This document shows positions 1-9,337 of a stretch of DNA of 64,000 bases, in pieces; within the stretch, counting starts at the first letter, position 1, and each line of letters opens with the position of its first letter. Location: NCBI RefSeq assembly GCF_015672735.1, contig NZ_JADABY010000076.1:1-64000 (forward strand), read 5' to 3'. The stretch comes from Citrobacter sp. Res13-Sevr-PEB04-36. Its GTDB lineage: Bacteria > Pseudomonadota > Gammaproteobacteria > Enterobacterales > Enterobacteriaceae. The notes under the pieces were generated by a model that made no database searches, was not told where the DNA came from, and saw only the letters and a list, made by a program, of their open reading frames with translations. A program made the translations under genes and the position numbers.

Positions 1-472
1 TTCCAATGACTTTGGACATTGCTGCGCTATTATTCTCATCCTCCTGGTGGAAACGGCGAAGAGTATCCAAAATTATTAAACGTCTACCTTTTGAAACTTC
101 ATTGATCAAGTTGCTCCAATCCGGCAAGAAAATATTTGGACACTTCCCTACTAAAGGTTCGACCAATAGCTTATCAGCTACAATCTGCTGCTGACGTGCT
201 GTTAGATATTTCCCCAAAGAATATAAACGATGGTGAACGATGGTTTCAGAGTCCTCCACAGGTAAATATGCCACCAACCCAGTCGGATATTCACCAAAGT
301 TTAAAAGATCTACACCACAAGTAATCTGCACAGCCAATTGTAATGCCAGCATTGACTTTCCAACGCCTCCCGGAGAAACCATCGCTCCGATAGTACCAAT
401 AGCCAAATTAGGCAAGACGTAATCAATTGGTTGTGGCTTAGCTTCAAATGCTTCCATTATGTTCAATGACAT
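1..472 (-). CDS. RepA-like P-loop ATPase/helicase, partial (runs off left edge)
   Basis: The reading frame is open from ATG at 472 to the window edge, giving about 157 residues of the N-terminus. Residues 33-40 form a Walker A motif, SPGGVGKS. A hydrophobic RLIILDTLRRF stretch near residue 130 fits a Walker B strand. This layout is that of the RepA/AAA_25 hexameric helicases of plasmids and of integrative elements. The start lies 5 bases after the stop of the AlpA-like gene and has an AGGTAGG ribosome site, so the two are probably co-transcribed. The likely role is replication or maintenance of the excised element, inferred from family and position. The C-terminus is missing, so helicase activity cannot be judged. 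Confidence 0.75.
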   Translation of the reverse strand, partial: MSLNIMEAFEAKPQPIDYVLPNLAIGTIGAMVSPGGVGKSMLALQLAVQITCGVDLLNFGEYPTGLVAYLPVEDSETIVHHRLYSLGKYLTARQQQIVADKLLVEPLVGKCPNIFLPDWSNLINEVSKGRRLIILDTLRRFHQEDENNSAAMSKVIG

Positions 473-477
473 TGCTG

Positions 478-708
478 TTACCTACCTAAAACAACACCGG
501 GTCTGGCCGCTTTAAACATTGCTGATTTACGATCCGCAATCCACTGCTCTACTTCGGATAACTGCCATGCAACATTTCGGCTAGTAAGTGCTATACGGCG
601 AGGAAACTCGCCTCGCTGTTCAAGGTTATAAATAGTGCGGGCTGATAATGGGATCATTTCCAGAAGTGTTTTTCTGTTAATGAGCGTGCTATGTGCTTTT
701 GTTTGCAT
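478..708 (-). CDS. AlpA-family HTH transcriptional regulator
   Basis: A 76-residue protein with the MerR-like winged helix of the AlpA family: an ARTIYNLEQRGEFPRRI recognition region followed by WQLSEVEQWI. AlpA proteins control excision and integrase genes in P4-like prophages and genomic islands. A GTG/ATG-type extension upstream (to 729) is possible, but a strong GGAGG lies just before the ATG at 708, so the shorter start was chosen. It sits between the integrase side of the element and a RepA-like ATPase gene, the usual place for this regulator in satellite-type elements. DNA targets are unknown; the TACCAT motifs upstream of the integrase are one candidate. Confidence 0.85.
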   Translation of the reverse strand: MQTKAHSTLINRKTLLEMIPLSARTIYNLEQRGEFPRRIALTSRNVAWQLSEVEQWIADRKSAMFKAARPGVVLGR

Positions 709-785
709 CTGCCTTCCTCCTGTTTCCAATCAGGCCTATACAATGCCAAGCATTACCACTTGCTAAAACCTATTCATTGGCTAAA

Positions 786-1757
786 ATGGTTGACATGAAA
801 ATTACTATCTGGAAAGGCTGTGACCTCACAGTTGCAGCTGCAATTAAATTATTTGAAGAGCGTAGTTCTCCGTACTCCATATTTTCACGGAGGTATCCAA
901 TACTGCGTCTCATACAGGAAGTTATTGATCCAGCAGTAGCTGCTTATGTAAATTCCCTGTCACCAAGTCATAAAGACTACATTTCTGGAGTAAATCTAGG
1001 ATTTAGCGAAATACTTAAAAAAGTGGGCTTAAACGTCGTAGTACAGGCACAAAGACTTCTTTTGCGTAATTTCGTTCTGACTTTAGATCAACAAACTTCT
1101 CTTGATAAATGCTTTACCGCTACGATTGAGTCTCTTATTGAATTAGTCAGTGAGTGCGCATCCAAGCGGCCGAAGAAATCCTCTCCTGCAAAAGGAGTAA
1201 CTATAAATTCACAGCGCAAGCTCGGTTATTGCGAGTTCTGCGGTAATCTAACCGAATTTTCCAAGTTGATCAGTGAGATATCAGAATTTGTTGCTAACGA
1301 TAATGAGTTCCCCGTTCATGAAAAACAGGTCCTTAGTCATCGATATTGTTCTGACCATAGGCCCAAACTCATCAATGGTCTATGGAATCCCAAATACAGA
1401 CAAGGAAAGCGGTCTCTCGAACAGTTCAATAAAGAATTAATAAGGCTTAGACGGCAATGCGCTAAACCGCATAAAGCTAACGCAAACACAGGGGATATAT
1501 TGATTGATACATATTTTCATGAGTGGATACAGGGTCAAACTTTAACCCCAGCAGATCTAGATAAACTTAGGAATATCGCCAGACGAATGGTTGACTCCAA
1601 ACTCACTGATACTAAGAAAAAAATAATCATATTAAAACACCAAGGTTTTAACCAGTTTGAAACCGCACAGGTTTTAGAAAAAAATCACTACACAACTATG
1701 ACAAAGCAGGCTGTGTCCAAGGCCTTAGCGTCGGTGAGGAAAGAATTTTATATTTAA
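786..1757 (+). CDS. Unknown protein with Cys/His cluster and C-terminal HTH
   Basis: About 323 residues, the only plus-strand gene in the element and divergent from the AlpA-like gene. I do not recognise the family. The middle carries YCEFCGN and later HRYCSDH, a CxxC...HxxC pattern that could bind zinc. The C-terminal 60 residues (IIILKHQGFNQFETAQVL and TTMTKQAVSKALASVR) look like a helix-turn-helix of the sigma/LuxR type, so a DNA-binding role is likely. The start is uncertain: ATG at 786 and ATG at 795 are both possible and neither has a strong ribosome site. A GTG at 693 would overlap the alpA start. AT-rich codon use matches the rest of the element and differs from guaBA. Confidence 0.7.
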   Translation: MVDMKITIWKGCDLTVAAAIKLFEERSSPYSIFSRRYPILRLIQEVIDPAVAAYVNSLSPSHKDYISGVNLGFSEILKKVGLNVVVQAQRLLLRNFVLTLDQQTSLDKCFTATIESLIELVSECASKRPKKSSPAKGVTINSQRKLGYCEFCGNLTEFSKLISEISEFVANDNEFPVHEKQVLSHRYCSDHRPKLINGLWNPKYRQGKRSLEQFNKELIRLRRQCAKPHKANANTGDILIDTYFHEWIQGQTLTPADLDKLRNIARRMVDSKLTDTKKKIIILKHQGFNQFETAQVLEKNHYTTMTKQAVSKALASVRKEFYI

Positions 1758-2334
1758 AATAGTATATCCACGAACTATTATGGTGGCAGTTTAAGTCTTA
1801 ATATCATCCACTTTATTAAATTATAACCAGCCACTTACAAGGGTTTTTCGCGATTACCCTGCTTCAAATTGATGATTTTGAAAATACAGTATTATAGTTT
1901 ATTGTTTGTAGCGCAGCTGTAAGCGTTATGCAAAACGGATCACAGTGATACTACCTCACCAGTAAATCACTGAAGCCGATCTGTAATGACATAGAACGAA
2001 TTGGTTTTATGGTTATGCAATGGCTCATCCCCTTACTTGTCCCTGACCATAAAAAGCATTCGCTTTCCTGAAAGCAAGTCTAAGCCAAGGGGCGTTTACA
2101 GTTGTCTTATCTTGGCTCATTAGATACTGGCTTAATTATTAGAATCATGTCGGTGGCATTTAAGTCAAAACATGCCCAAAATTTTAGCAGCTAAAATTCG
2201 TTTTCTCATGTAGGGTCAAGAAACTTATGACTTAACCTATTGATTATGTGAATTACCTTGTGAGTATTACTCGTAGGATGGAATCTTCCAAAACTCTGAC
2301 AATTCACTCTAAATGTATGACAAAAAAGGATAGT
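1758..2334. other. Gene-free stretch of the element, with short repeats
   Basis: No convincing gene is seen on either strand. The stretch holds a 9+1+9 palindrome (AATTTTAGC-A-GCTAAAATT, 2180-2198), a GCTTTC-CT-GAAAGC hairpin near 2063-2078, and a GTGGCA(G)TTTAAGTC motif that occurs twice (about 1784-1798 and 2153-2166). A 20-codon ORF at 2008-2070 has no ribosome site and was not called. Confidence 0.6.
2177..2250. repeat. Copy 1 of a ~70-bp direct repeat flanking the membrane-protein gene
   Basis: It begins with the palindrome AATTTTAGCAGCTAAAATT and continues with a tail ending in ACTTAACCTATTGATT. It matches the copy at 3013-3086 in the same orientation and over a similar length, with scattered mismatches. 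Both copies lie just 3' of a minus-strand gene (2335 and 3088). Confidence 0.6.
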
Positions 2335-2964
2335 TTAGACTATAGTTTGTCCAGCGTTAAATTTCTCCAGATAGACTTCCATTTCGCGAGTCCACCTTGG
2401 AGTAGGTACCGAGGTGGCCATTAGCCACGGAAACCACCATACAAGCATAAAGGCCATCATAAGCGGTGCGATCATTTCGGCCGAAGCATGAGAAACTATA
2501 TAGACTATGAATACTATCAGTAGAACTGCGTTTGCAATCTGACCTGCCAGAAAAAGACGCCAGCGATAACAATGCCATTTCCTGTTGAACACAATCCGTC
2601 CATCCCGTTCTTCGAGCCAGTTACGCCACGGCTTGAGATAACCAGCCCGCAACCCATAACGATCACACATTATTACAGCCAAATCCTGCAGCCGATAGTT
2701 ATACAAGCCTGTGAGCCGATGAAGGCTGCGCTGACGAAGCTCACGCTTTGCCAGACGGACCGCATTTTTATTCAAATATGGCTGTGTCAGCATTTGCTCT
2801 AGCCGGCGCTTCCTAAGATTGAATAGTCCACGAAATACACTTCCAGATTCAGCATTAATTACTCTGTGACGAACTACACCGAGTGCAATATAGACACACA
2901 GCAATAGCCAGCCGGTCTTAGGGTATTGATTCATCCATTGTATAATTACAGACAACTCAGGCAC
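2335..2964 (-). CDS. Membrane protein of unknown function (element cargo)
   Basis: 209 residues. Three hydrophobic segments are visible: about 15-33 (TGWLLLCVYIALGVV), 135-157 (LFLAGQIANAVLLIVFIVYI) and 162-182 (MIAPLMMAFMLVWWFPWLMA). Between the first two lies a basic cytoplasmic-looking stretch of about 95 residues rich in Arg and Tyr. I do not recognise the family. It sits alone between the integrase and a gene-free stretch, and copies of a ~70-bp repeat lie on both sides, so it may be a discrete cargo cassette. A defence or immunity role is possible from the location but nothing in the sequence shows it. Confidence 0.65.
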   Translation of the reverse strand: MPELSVIIQWMNQYPKTGWLLLCVYIALGVVRHRVINAESGSVFRGLFNLRKRRLEQMLTQPYLNKNAVRLAKRELRQRSLHRLTGLYNYRLQDLAVIMCDRYGLRAGYLKPWRNWLEERDGRIVFNRKWHCYRWRLFLAGQIANAVLLIVFIVYIVSHASAEMIAPLMMAFMLVWWFPWLMATSVPTPRWTREMEVYLEKFNAGQTIV

Positions 2965-3012
2965 TCTTATTTTTCCTTTTTATGCAATCCAGATAAAACC
3001 AGTAAAGATTCA

Positions 3013-3086
3013 GTAAATTTTAGCGGCTAAAATTGCTCTCCTAGCGTAGATAAAAGAAGCATATCCACTTAACTTACTGATTGTTA
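3013..3086. repeat. Copy 2 of the ~70-bp direct repeat
   Basis: It contains AATTTTAGCGGCTAAAATT (3016-3034) and a tail ending in ACTTAACTTACTGATTG, directly next to the integrase stop codon (3088). It aligns with 2177-2250. Confidence 0.6.
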
Positions 3087-3087
3087 A

Positions 3088-4278
3088 CTACTTACTAGTC
3101 CATTCATCAATCATATTCGCCCAATCTTGTAGCATCTCAGCCCTCTGCTCACGATATTCAGCCTTGTTATAAACAGCTCGTACCCCTTTTTGTTCATGGG
3201 CAAGGCTCTTCTCAATCCAGTCAGTATTGTACCCGGCCTCATGTAGCAAGGTGCTGGCTGTACGCCGTAAGTCGTGGGGACCAAACTTAGGCAACAACTC
3301 CCCTTCTTTCTGAGCCAGGCGATACGTCAGTGTCAAAACCCGGTTTAAAGTAGCGCTACTCATTGGTGCATCGGAATCGTACCGCGAAGGAAGGATAAAA
3401 TCAGAGCTACCGGCAAAGGTTTTGAGAGCAATCATAATATCCATTGCCTGTCTGGAAAGAAAAACCAAATGTGGATTACGTCGTTTCATCCTCTCCTTTG
3501 GTATCGTCCATAATGCCTCACTAAAATTGATCTCGTTCCAGGTTGCGTTAGTAAGCTCACTTTTACGTACCATCGTTAACAGCAATAGTTTAACCGCTGC
3601 TCTGATTGATGGCGTCGTTCCTACCCGTTCCATATACCGATACATCAGACCAATTTCAATTGGCGTCAATGCTCTGTCTCGAGGCTCAAATTTCGCTATG
3701 CTTGCAGGCCGTACCAGATCAGCTGGATTCTCCACCTTCTGACCGCGCTCAATAGCCCAGCGATAGACTTGCAATACAATCTCTCTGGCGTGTACAGCTG
3801 TCGCCGGTGCCCCTCTCTCGACAATGTTATCGGTTAATGCGCGTAAGTCTTCATGTGTAATCTCATTAAGTTTCTGCTGGGCAAATTTTGACTTCAACTC
3901 CCTTTGATATACCGAACGCCGCATATCACGCGTCGATTCAGCCATTTGATAACCGCGTAACCATTTCTCAGCCCACGCACCAAAAGTCTCCGCATCTTTG
4001 ATACGCGCTTTATCTCTGGCTTTTTCCCTCGCAGGCGATCTTCCACTGGCAACCATTTTTTTAGCTTCATTGAGCCGTTCACGCGCTTCTGCAAGCGTGA
4101 TCCCTCCAACACCATAGCGGCCAAAAGTAACGGTCTCCTGTCTTCCGTTTATTGAATAGTTATAACGAAATGAAATAGTTCCAGCCGGAGTGACCGCAAC
4201 ATACAGACCATCACGGTCATTAACTTTATAGAGTTTTTCCTTCGGCTTAAGGTGACGCAGCCTGGTGTCAGTCAACAT
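3088..4278 (-). CDS. int: P4-type tyrosine recombinase (integrase)
   Basis: 396 residues, the normal size of P4-like integrases. The N-terminal ~90 residues are the DUF4102-type arm-binding domain (LYVAVTPAGTISFRYNY, TFGRYG). The central SAM-like domain follows, then the catalytic domain with the complete set R238 (TMVRKSEL), H335 and R338 (PHDLRRTAS), H361 (SLAHEQ) and Y370 (VYNKAEY). It should integrate and excise the element by site-specific recombination. The gene points away from guaA with its 5' end facing the guaA 3' end, the usual arrangement for elements inserted at guaA. It appears intact. AAGGAAAA upstream of the ATG is a plausible ribosome site. Confidence 0.95.
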   Translation of the reverse strand: MLTDTRLRHLKPKEKLYKVNDRDGLYVAVTPAGTISFRYNYSINGRQETVTFGRYGVGGITLAEARERLNEAKKMVASGRSPAREKARDKARIKDAETFGAWAEKWLRGYQMAESTRDMRRSVYQRELKSKFAQQKLNEITHEDLRALTDNIVERGAPATAVHAREIVLQVYRWAIERGQKVENPADLVRPASIAKFEPRDRALTPIEIGLMYRYMERVGTTPSIRAAVKLLLLTMVRKSELTNATWNEINFSEALWTIPKERMKRRNPHLVFLSRQAMDIMIALKTFAGSSDFILPSRYDSDAPMSSATLNRVLTLTYRLAQKEGELLPKFGPHDLRRTASTLLHEAGYNTDWIEKSLAHEQKGVRAVYNKAEYREQRAEMLQDWANMIDEWTSK

Positions 4279-4585
4279 GGTTTATTGTTTTCCTTTATCA
4301 AAAAATACCATGTTGTAAAAAATTCAGAAAAGTTGTTTAACTCTCTGTTTTTAATTGAGTTATAAAAAACAAATACCATAACTCAACCGAAATTTATCAC
4401 ATGGTACTTTTTCAAACCTGAATTCGAAATCAGAGAGTACCATCAAAAATTCCATTGAAAAAACCGTGCTTCCCGTTGCTAACAGCTGCCAGAAAGTGCC
4501 AGACATAAAAACAAAAAAGCCCGCAGTTACGCGGGCTTAGAGGTACTTTACTGCTTTTACGTGCAGGCTGTTGCCAGACGCGAAA
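4279..4585. promoter_or_regulatory. int upstream region with four TACCAT motifs
   Basis: An AT-rich stretch of 307 bases between int and guaA without a gene. TACCAT occurs at 4306-4311, 4374-4379 and 4438-4443, and inverted at 4401-4406. ATGGTA also lies in the end of guaA (4599-4604). Repeated short sites next to an integrase gene are what arm-type recombinase sites or AlpA/Xis sites look like; the assignment is an inference. Confidence 0.45.
4505..4540 (-). terminator. Rho-independent terminator of guaBA
   Basis: AGCCCGC (4518-4524) pairs with GCGGGCT (4531-4537) across a six-base loop. Read on the minus strand it is followed by TTTTTTGTTTTT. Confidence 0.9.
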
Positions 4586-4615
4586 TCATTCCCACTCAAT
4601 GGTAGCAGGCGGTTT
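4560..4615. other. Probable attachment site of the element at the guaA 3' end
   Basis: The integrase-bearing end of the element abuts the end of guaA, a known hotspot for P4-type integrases. The core should overlap the last codons of guaA (through GAGTGGGAATGA on the coding strand). The partner att copy is outside the window, so the core cannot be delimited. Confidence 0.4.
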
Positions 4616-6163
4616 ACCGCTGATGTCATACACCACACGAGAAATACCGTTTACTTCGTTGATGATGCGGTTGGACACGCGCCCCAGGAAGTCATACGGC
4701 AGGTGTGCCCAGTGGGCGGTCATGAAGTCGATGGTTTCAACAGCACGCAGGGAAACCACCCAGTCGTACTTACGGCCATCGCCCATTACACCAACAGAAC
4801 GGACCGGCAGGAATACAGTAAACGCCTGGCTGACTTTGTTATACAGGTCAGCTTTGTGCAGCTCTTCAATGAAGATAGCGTCCGCACGACGCAGCAGGTC
4901 GCAGTACTCTTTCTTCACTTCGCCCAGCACGCGTACGCCTAAACCTGGACCCGGGAACGGGTGACGGTACAGCATGTCATAAGGCAGACCCAGTTCCAGA
5001 CCAATTTTACGCACTTCGTCTTTGAACAGCTCACGCAACGGTTCAACGAGGCCCATCTTCATCTCTTTCGGCAGACCGCCTACGTTGTGGTGAGATTTGA
5101 TGACGTGTGCTTTCCCGGTTGCAGAAGCGGCAGATTCAATCACGTCAGGGTAGATGGTGCCCTGTGCCAGCCATTTAACATCTTGCAGTTTCAGCGCTTC
5201 TTCGTCGAACACTTCAACAAACACACGACCAATAATTTTGCGTTTCGCTTCCGGGTCGTTCTCGCCTTTCAGCGCGTCGAGGAAACGCTGCTCGCCTTTA
5301 ACGTGAACGATGTTCAGACCGAAGTGGTCTCCGAACATGTCCATGACCTGCTCGGCTTCGTTCAAACGCAGCAGACCGTTATCAACGAATACACAGGTCA
5401 GGTTTTTACCAATTGCACGGTGCAGCAGCATGGCGGTTACGGAGGAGTCAACACCACCGGACAGGCCAAGGATCACTTTGTCGTCGCCAACCTGTTGACG
5501 GATACGCTCCACGGCGTCGTCAATGATTTTTGCCGGCGTCCACAGGGCCTCACACTGGCAGATGTCACGTACAAAACGCTCCAACATACGCAGCCCCTGA
5601 CGGGTGTGAGTCACTTCCGGGTGGAACTGCACACCGTAGAAGCGTTTTTCTTCATGCGCCATAATGGCAAACGGGCAGCTTTCGGTGCTGGCAACAGTAA
5701 CGAAGCCTTCCGGGATGGCGGTGACTTTATCGCCGTGGCTCATCCACACGTCCAGCAGCGGTTTGCCGTCTGCGGTCAGTGAATCTTCGATGCCACGGAT
5801 CAGTGCGCTGTCGGTCTGAACTTCAACCTGTGCGTAGCCGAATTCACGCTCGTGAGACCCTTCAACATGGCCACCGAGCTGCATCGCCATGGTCTGCATT
5901 CCGTAGCAAACGCCGAATACAGGCACGCCTGCATTGAAGACGTACTCTGGTGCGCGCGGGCTGTTCGCTTCGGTGGTACTTTCCGGGCCACCGGAAAGAA
6001 TAATACCGCTTGGGTTGAATTCGCGAATTTGTGCTTCCGTAACATCCCATGCCCACAGCTCACAATAGACGCCCAGTTCACGAACGCGACGTGCCACAAG
6101 TTGAGTGTACTGAGATCCGAAATCGAGGATGAGAATGCGATGTTTATGAATATTGTCTGTCAT
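4586..6163 (-). CDS. guaA: GMP synthase (glutamine-hydrolysing)
   Basis: 525 residues from the ATG at 6163, the E. coli length. It converts XMP to GMP with ATP and glutamine, the last step of guanine nucleotide synthesis. The N-terminal class I glutamine amidotransferase domain (about 1-205) has the nucleophile motif GVCYGMQ and the FHPE motif. The ATP pyrophosphatase domain starts at [10 protein letters not shown], and the C-terminal dimerisation domain ends PATIEWE. An in-frame ATG at 6205 would add 14 residues and is unlikely. It lies 64 bases after guaB in the guaBA operon. The integrative element abuts its 3' end without disturbing the last codons. Confidence 0.99.
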   Translation of the reverse strand: MTDNIHKHRILILDFGSQYTQLVARRVRELGVYCELWAWDVTEAQIREFNPSGIILSGGPESTTEANSPRAPEYVFNAGVPVFGVCYGMQTMAMQLGGHVEGSHEREFGYAQVEVQTDSALIRGIEDSLTADGKPLLDVWMSHGDKVTAIPEGFVTVASTESCPFAIMAHEEKRFYGVQFHPEVTHTRQGLRMLERFVRDICQCEALWTPAKIIDDAVERIRQQVGDDKVILGLSGGVDSSVTAMLLHRAIGKNLTCVFVDNGLLRLNEAEQVMDMFGDHFGLNIVHVKGEQRFLDALKGENDPEAKRKIIGRVFVEVFDEEALKLQDVKWLAQGTIYPDVIESAASATGKAHVIKSHHNVGGLPKEMKMGLVEPLRELFKDEVRKIGLELGLPYDMLYRHPFPGPGLGVRVLGEVKKEYCDLLRRADAIFIEELHKADLYNKVSQAFTVFLPVRSVGVMGDGRKYDWVVSLRAVETIDFMTAHWAHLPYDFLGRVSNRIINEVNGISRVVYDISGKPPATIEWE

Positions 6164-6227
6164 TGACGCTAATTCCGAGGCAAGTGAAACAAATTCGCCC
6201 GGCATAGAAGCCGGGCGCGGAAACTGA

Positions 6228-7694
6228 TCAGGAGCCCATACGGTAGTTAGGGGACTCTTTGGTGATGGTCACATCATGAACGTGACTTTCCTGAATACCC
6301 GCACCGCTGATGCGTACAAACTCTGCTTGAGTGCGCAGCGCGTCGATAGTACCACAGCCGGTCAGACCCATACAGGACCGCAGACCGCCCATCTGCTGAT
6401 GGATAATCTCTTTCAAGCGGCCTTTATAGGCAACGCGACCTTCGATACCTTCCGGAACAAGTTTGTCAGCGGCGTTATCGCTCTGGAAATAACGGTCAGA
6501 AGAACCTTTGGACATTGCTCCCAGAGAGCCCATGCCACGGTAGGATTTGTAAGAACGGCCCTGGTAGAGTTCAATTTCACCTGGGGATTCTTCGGTACCG
6601 GCCAGCATGGAGCCCACCATTACTGCCGCCGCACCGGCTGCGATTGCTTTCGCAATGTCACCGGAGAAACGGATACCGCCATCAGCGATAACCGGAATAC
6701 CGGTACCTTCCAGCGCTTCAACCGCGTCAGAAACCGCAGTAATCTGCGGAACACCCACGCCGGTGACGATACGAGTCGTACAGATAGAACCTGGGCCGAT
6801 ACCTACTTTCACCGCGCTGCAACCGGCTTCAGCCAGCGCACGAGCGCCAGCGCCCGTTGCGACGTTACCGCCAATAATTTGCAGGTCCGGATATTTAGCA
6901 CGGGTTTCACGGATACGCTGAAGTACGCCCTCAGAGTGGCCGTGAGAGGAGTCAATCAGCAGCACGTCAACACCTGCGGCGACCAGCGCATCAACGCGAT
7001 CTTCGTTACCCGCACCCGCGCCGACTGCCGCACCAACACGCAGACGGCCATGCTCGTCTTTACAGGCGTTAGGTTTACGTTCAGCTTTCTGGAAGTCTTT
7101 TACGGTGATCATGCCGCGCAGATGGAAGCTGTCGTCAACAACCAACGCTTTCTCCACGCGTTTTTCGTGCATTTTTGCCAGCACGACATCACGGGCTTCG
7201 CCTTCGCGAACGGTAACCAGACGCTCTTTCGGCGTCATGTACACGCTAACCGGCTGGCTGAGGTCAGTCACAAAACGCACGTCACGACCAGTAATGATAC
7301 CCACCAGCTCGTTATCATCCGTCACAACCGGATAGCCTGCAAAACCGTTACGCTCAGTCAGTTCTTTTACTTCACGCAGCGTGGTGGTTGGCAGTACGGT
7401 CTGTGGGTCAGTCACCACGCCAGATTCGTGTTTCTTCACGCGACGGACTTCTTCAGCCTGGCGCTCGATAGACATGTTTTTGTGGATAAAACCAATGCCG
7501 CCTTCCTGGGCCAGGGCAATCGCCAGGCGCGCTTCCGTCACGGTGTCCATGGCTGCGGAGAGCATAGGAATGTTCAGGCGAATGGTTTTCGTCAACTGCG
7601 TGCTGAGGTCAGCAGTATTCGGCAGAACGGTAGAATGAGCGGGAACGAGGAGGACGTCGTCAAACGTCAGGGCTTCTTTTGCGATACGTAGCAT
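6228..7694 (-). CDS. guaB: IMP dehydrogenase
   Basis: 488 residues from the ATG at 7694, the E. coli length. It oxidises IMP to XMP with NAD+, the committed step to GMP. The TIM barrel carries the catalytic loop [10 protein letters not shown] with the active-site cysteine. The inserted CBS pair lies at about residues 93-205 ([27 protein letters not shown]). The flap motif is [16 protein letters not shown] longer frame to 7778 runs through the promoter and was rejected. It is the first gene of guaBA, and its promoter has a purine repressor-like operator. Confidence 0.99.
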   Translation of the reverse strand: MLRIAKEALTFDDVLLVPAHSTVLPNTADLSTQLTKTIRLNIPMLSAAMDTVTEARLAIALAQEGGIGFIHKNMSIERQAEEVRRVKKHESGVVTDPQTVLPTTTLREVKELTERNGFAGYPVVTDDNELVGIITGRDVRFVTDLSQPVSVYMTPKERLVTVREGEARDVVLAKMHEKRVEKALVVDDSFHLRGMITVKDFQKAERKPNACKDEHGRLRVGAAVGAGAGNEDRVDALVAAGVDVLLIDSSHGHSEGVLQRIRETRAKYPDLQIIGGNVATGAGARALAEAGCSAVKVGIGPGSICTTRIVTGVGVPQITAVSDAVEALEGTGIPVIADGGIRFSGDIAKAIAAGAAAVMVGSMLAGTEESPGEIELYQGRSYKSYRGMGSLGAMSKGSSDRYFQSDNAADKLVPEGIEGRVAYKGRLKEIIHQQMGGLRSCMGLTGCGTIDALRTQAEFVRISGAGIQESHVHDVTITKESPNYRMGS

Positions 7695-7736
7695 GGGCAA
7701 TATCTCACCTGGGAGGTTATTAAATATTGCCGCGGC

Positions 7737-7765
7737 ATTATACAGAGCGTAACCGATTGCATCCA
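7737..7765 (-). promoter_or_regulatory. guaBA promoter with PurR-type operator
   Basis: A perfect minus-strand -10 TATAAT lies at 7737-7742. A 16-base dyad, GCGTAACCGATTGCAT (plus strand, 7747-7762), covers the -35/spacer. It fits the PurR consensus and is where PurR represses guaBA in E. coli. The -35 itself is weak. Confidence 0.7.
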
Positions 7766-7854
7766 CACTTTTTTGCAAAAAAACCTTGCGATCCCCGGTG
7801 AGCGGGTTACTATCGATTGAATAACCTGCTGATTTAGAATTTGATCCCGCTCAC

Positions 7855-9225
7855 ATGTTATCCTCTCAAACCTCATCAATCTTTACCGTAAGTCGCCTTA
7901 ACCAGACGGTGCGTCTGCTGCTCGAGCAAGAGATGGGGCAGGTGTGGATCAGCGGCGAAATTTCTAACTTTACTCAGCCCTCTTCCGGTCACTGGTACTT
8001 CACCTTAAAAGACGATACCGCCCAGGTACGCTGCGCGATGTTTCGCAATAGCAACCGCCGCGTCACGTTCCGTCCGCAGCACGGACAGCAGGTACTGGTA
8101 CGTGCCAATATAACGCTGTACGAACCGCGCGGTGATTATCAAATCATCGTCGAGAGCATGCAGCCAGCGGGTGAAGGTTTATTACAACAGAAGTATGAAC
8201 AGCTAAAAGCCAAATTGCAGGCAGAAGGGTTGTTTGATCAGCAGTTTAAACAATCACTCCCAACACCTGCTCATTGTGTCGGAGTGATCACCTCGAAAAG
8301 CGGGGCGGCGCTGCACGATATTCTCCAGGTTCTGAAACGTCGCGACCCTTCCCTGCCGGTGGTTATCTACCCCACAGCTGTGCAGGGCGACGATGCGCCG
8401 GGGCAAATTGTCCGCGCGATTGAACTGGCAAACCGGCGTAACGAGTGCGATGTGTTAATCGTCGGGCGCGGCGGCGGTTCGCTGGAAGATTTGTGGAGTT
8501 TTAACGATGAGCGCGTAGCACGGGCCATTTTCGCCAGCCGCATTCCTGTGGTAAGCGCAGTCGGCCATGAAACCGATGTAACCATCGCCGATTTTGTCGG
8601 TGACCTGCGCGCACCCACGCCGTCTGCAGCAGCAGAGATTGTCAGTCGTAATCAACAGGAATTGCTGCGCCAGATTCAGTCCGTCCAGCAACGTCTGGGT
8701 ATGGCGATGGACTACTACCTTGCCAACCGCAGCCGTCGCTTTACGCAGACCTTCCACCGCCTGCAGCAGCAGCATCCACAGCTCCGCCTGGCTCGTCAGC
8801 AAACTACGCTGGAACGTTTGCATCAGCGGATGAACTTTGCGCTGGAAAATCAGATCAAGCAGGCCAATCAGCGCCAGCAGCGCATGCTGCAGCGTCTGAA
8901 TCAGCAAAACCCGCAGCCGCGTATTTATCGTGCGCAAACTCGCATCCAGCAACTGGAATTTCGGCTGTCCGAAAACATTCGCGCACGCCTTAGCGAGCAA
9001 CGCGAACGTTTTGGCAACGCAGTGACACACCTCGAGGCGGTGAGTCCACTAGCGACACTGGCTCGCGGCTATAGTGTTTCTACCAACACCGGCGGTGGCG
9101 TGGTGAAAAAGATCAAGCAGGTGAAAGCTGGCGATGTCATCACCACGCGCCTGGAAGACGGCTGGGTGGAGAGCGAAGTTATAACAATCACCTCACTGAA
9201 GAAAACTCGCCAACGTAAAACCTGA
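7855..9225 (+). CDS. xseA: Exodeoxyribonuclease VII large subunit
   Basis: 456 residues, exactly the E. coli length. It forms ExoVII with XseB and degrades single-stranded DNA from both ends in repair and recombination. The N-terminal OB fold (about 10-105; [20 protein letters not shown]) is followed by the catalytic core ([58 protein letters not shown]). A long Gln/Arg-rich coiled coil (about 270-400) and a small C-terminal domain follow. It is divergent from guaBA; the intergenic space is only 160 bases, so the promoters probably overlap. Confidence 0.98.
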   Translation: MLSSQTSSIFTVSRLNQTVRLLLEQEMGQVWISGEISNFTQPSSGHWYFTLKDDTAQVRCAMFRNSNRRVTFRPQHGQQVLVRANITLYEPRGDYQIIVESMQPAGEGLLQQKYEQLKAKLQAEGLFDQQFKQSLPTPAHCVGVITSKSGAALHDILQVLKRRDPSLPVVIYPTAVQGDDAPGQIVRAIELANRRNECDVLIVGRGGGSLEDLWSFNDERVARAIFASRIPVVSAVGHETDVTIADFVGDLRAPTPSAAAEIVSRNQQELLRQIQSVQQRLGMAMDYYLANRSRRFTQTFHRLQQQHPQLRLARQQTTLERLHQRMNFALENQIKQANQRQQRMLQRLNQQNPQPRIYRAQTRIQQLEFRLSENIRARLSEQRERFGNAVTHLEAVSPLATLARGYSVSTNTGGGVVKKIKQVKAGDVITTRLEDGWVESEVITITSLKKTRQRKT

Positions 9226-9337
9226 CGCACAATGTCGGAATTCGGTGCCTGATGTCGGCTTCGCCTCCATCCGACTTACGCCCGTGTCTGTTTCCAAACG
9301 CGCATCACCTTATGGCAATGTGCGTTCCTCATAATCA
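9226..9337. repeat. Degenerate REP-like sequence between xseA and ratA
   Basis: GCCTGATGTCGGCTTCGCC followed by CATCCGACTTACGCC resembles a decayed REP element lying between two convergent genes. Confidence 0.35.

Noticed and set aside
2008..2070. 20-codon ORF in the element
   Set aside because: No ribosome site and too short to support.
4961..5782. 273-codon open frame opposite guaA
   Set aside because: A shadow of guaA with no independent support.
6276..7691. 471-codon open frame opposite guaB
   Set aside because: It mirrors guaB codon bias; no ribosome site, no recognisable protein features, and guaB is certain.
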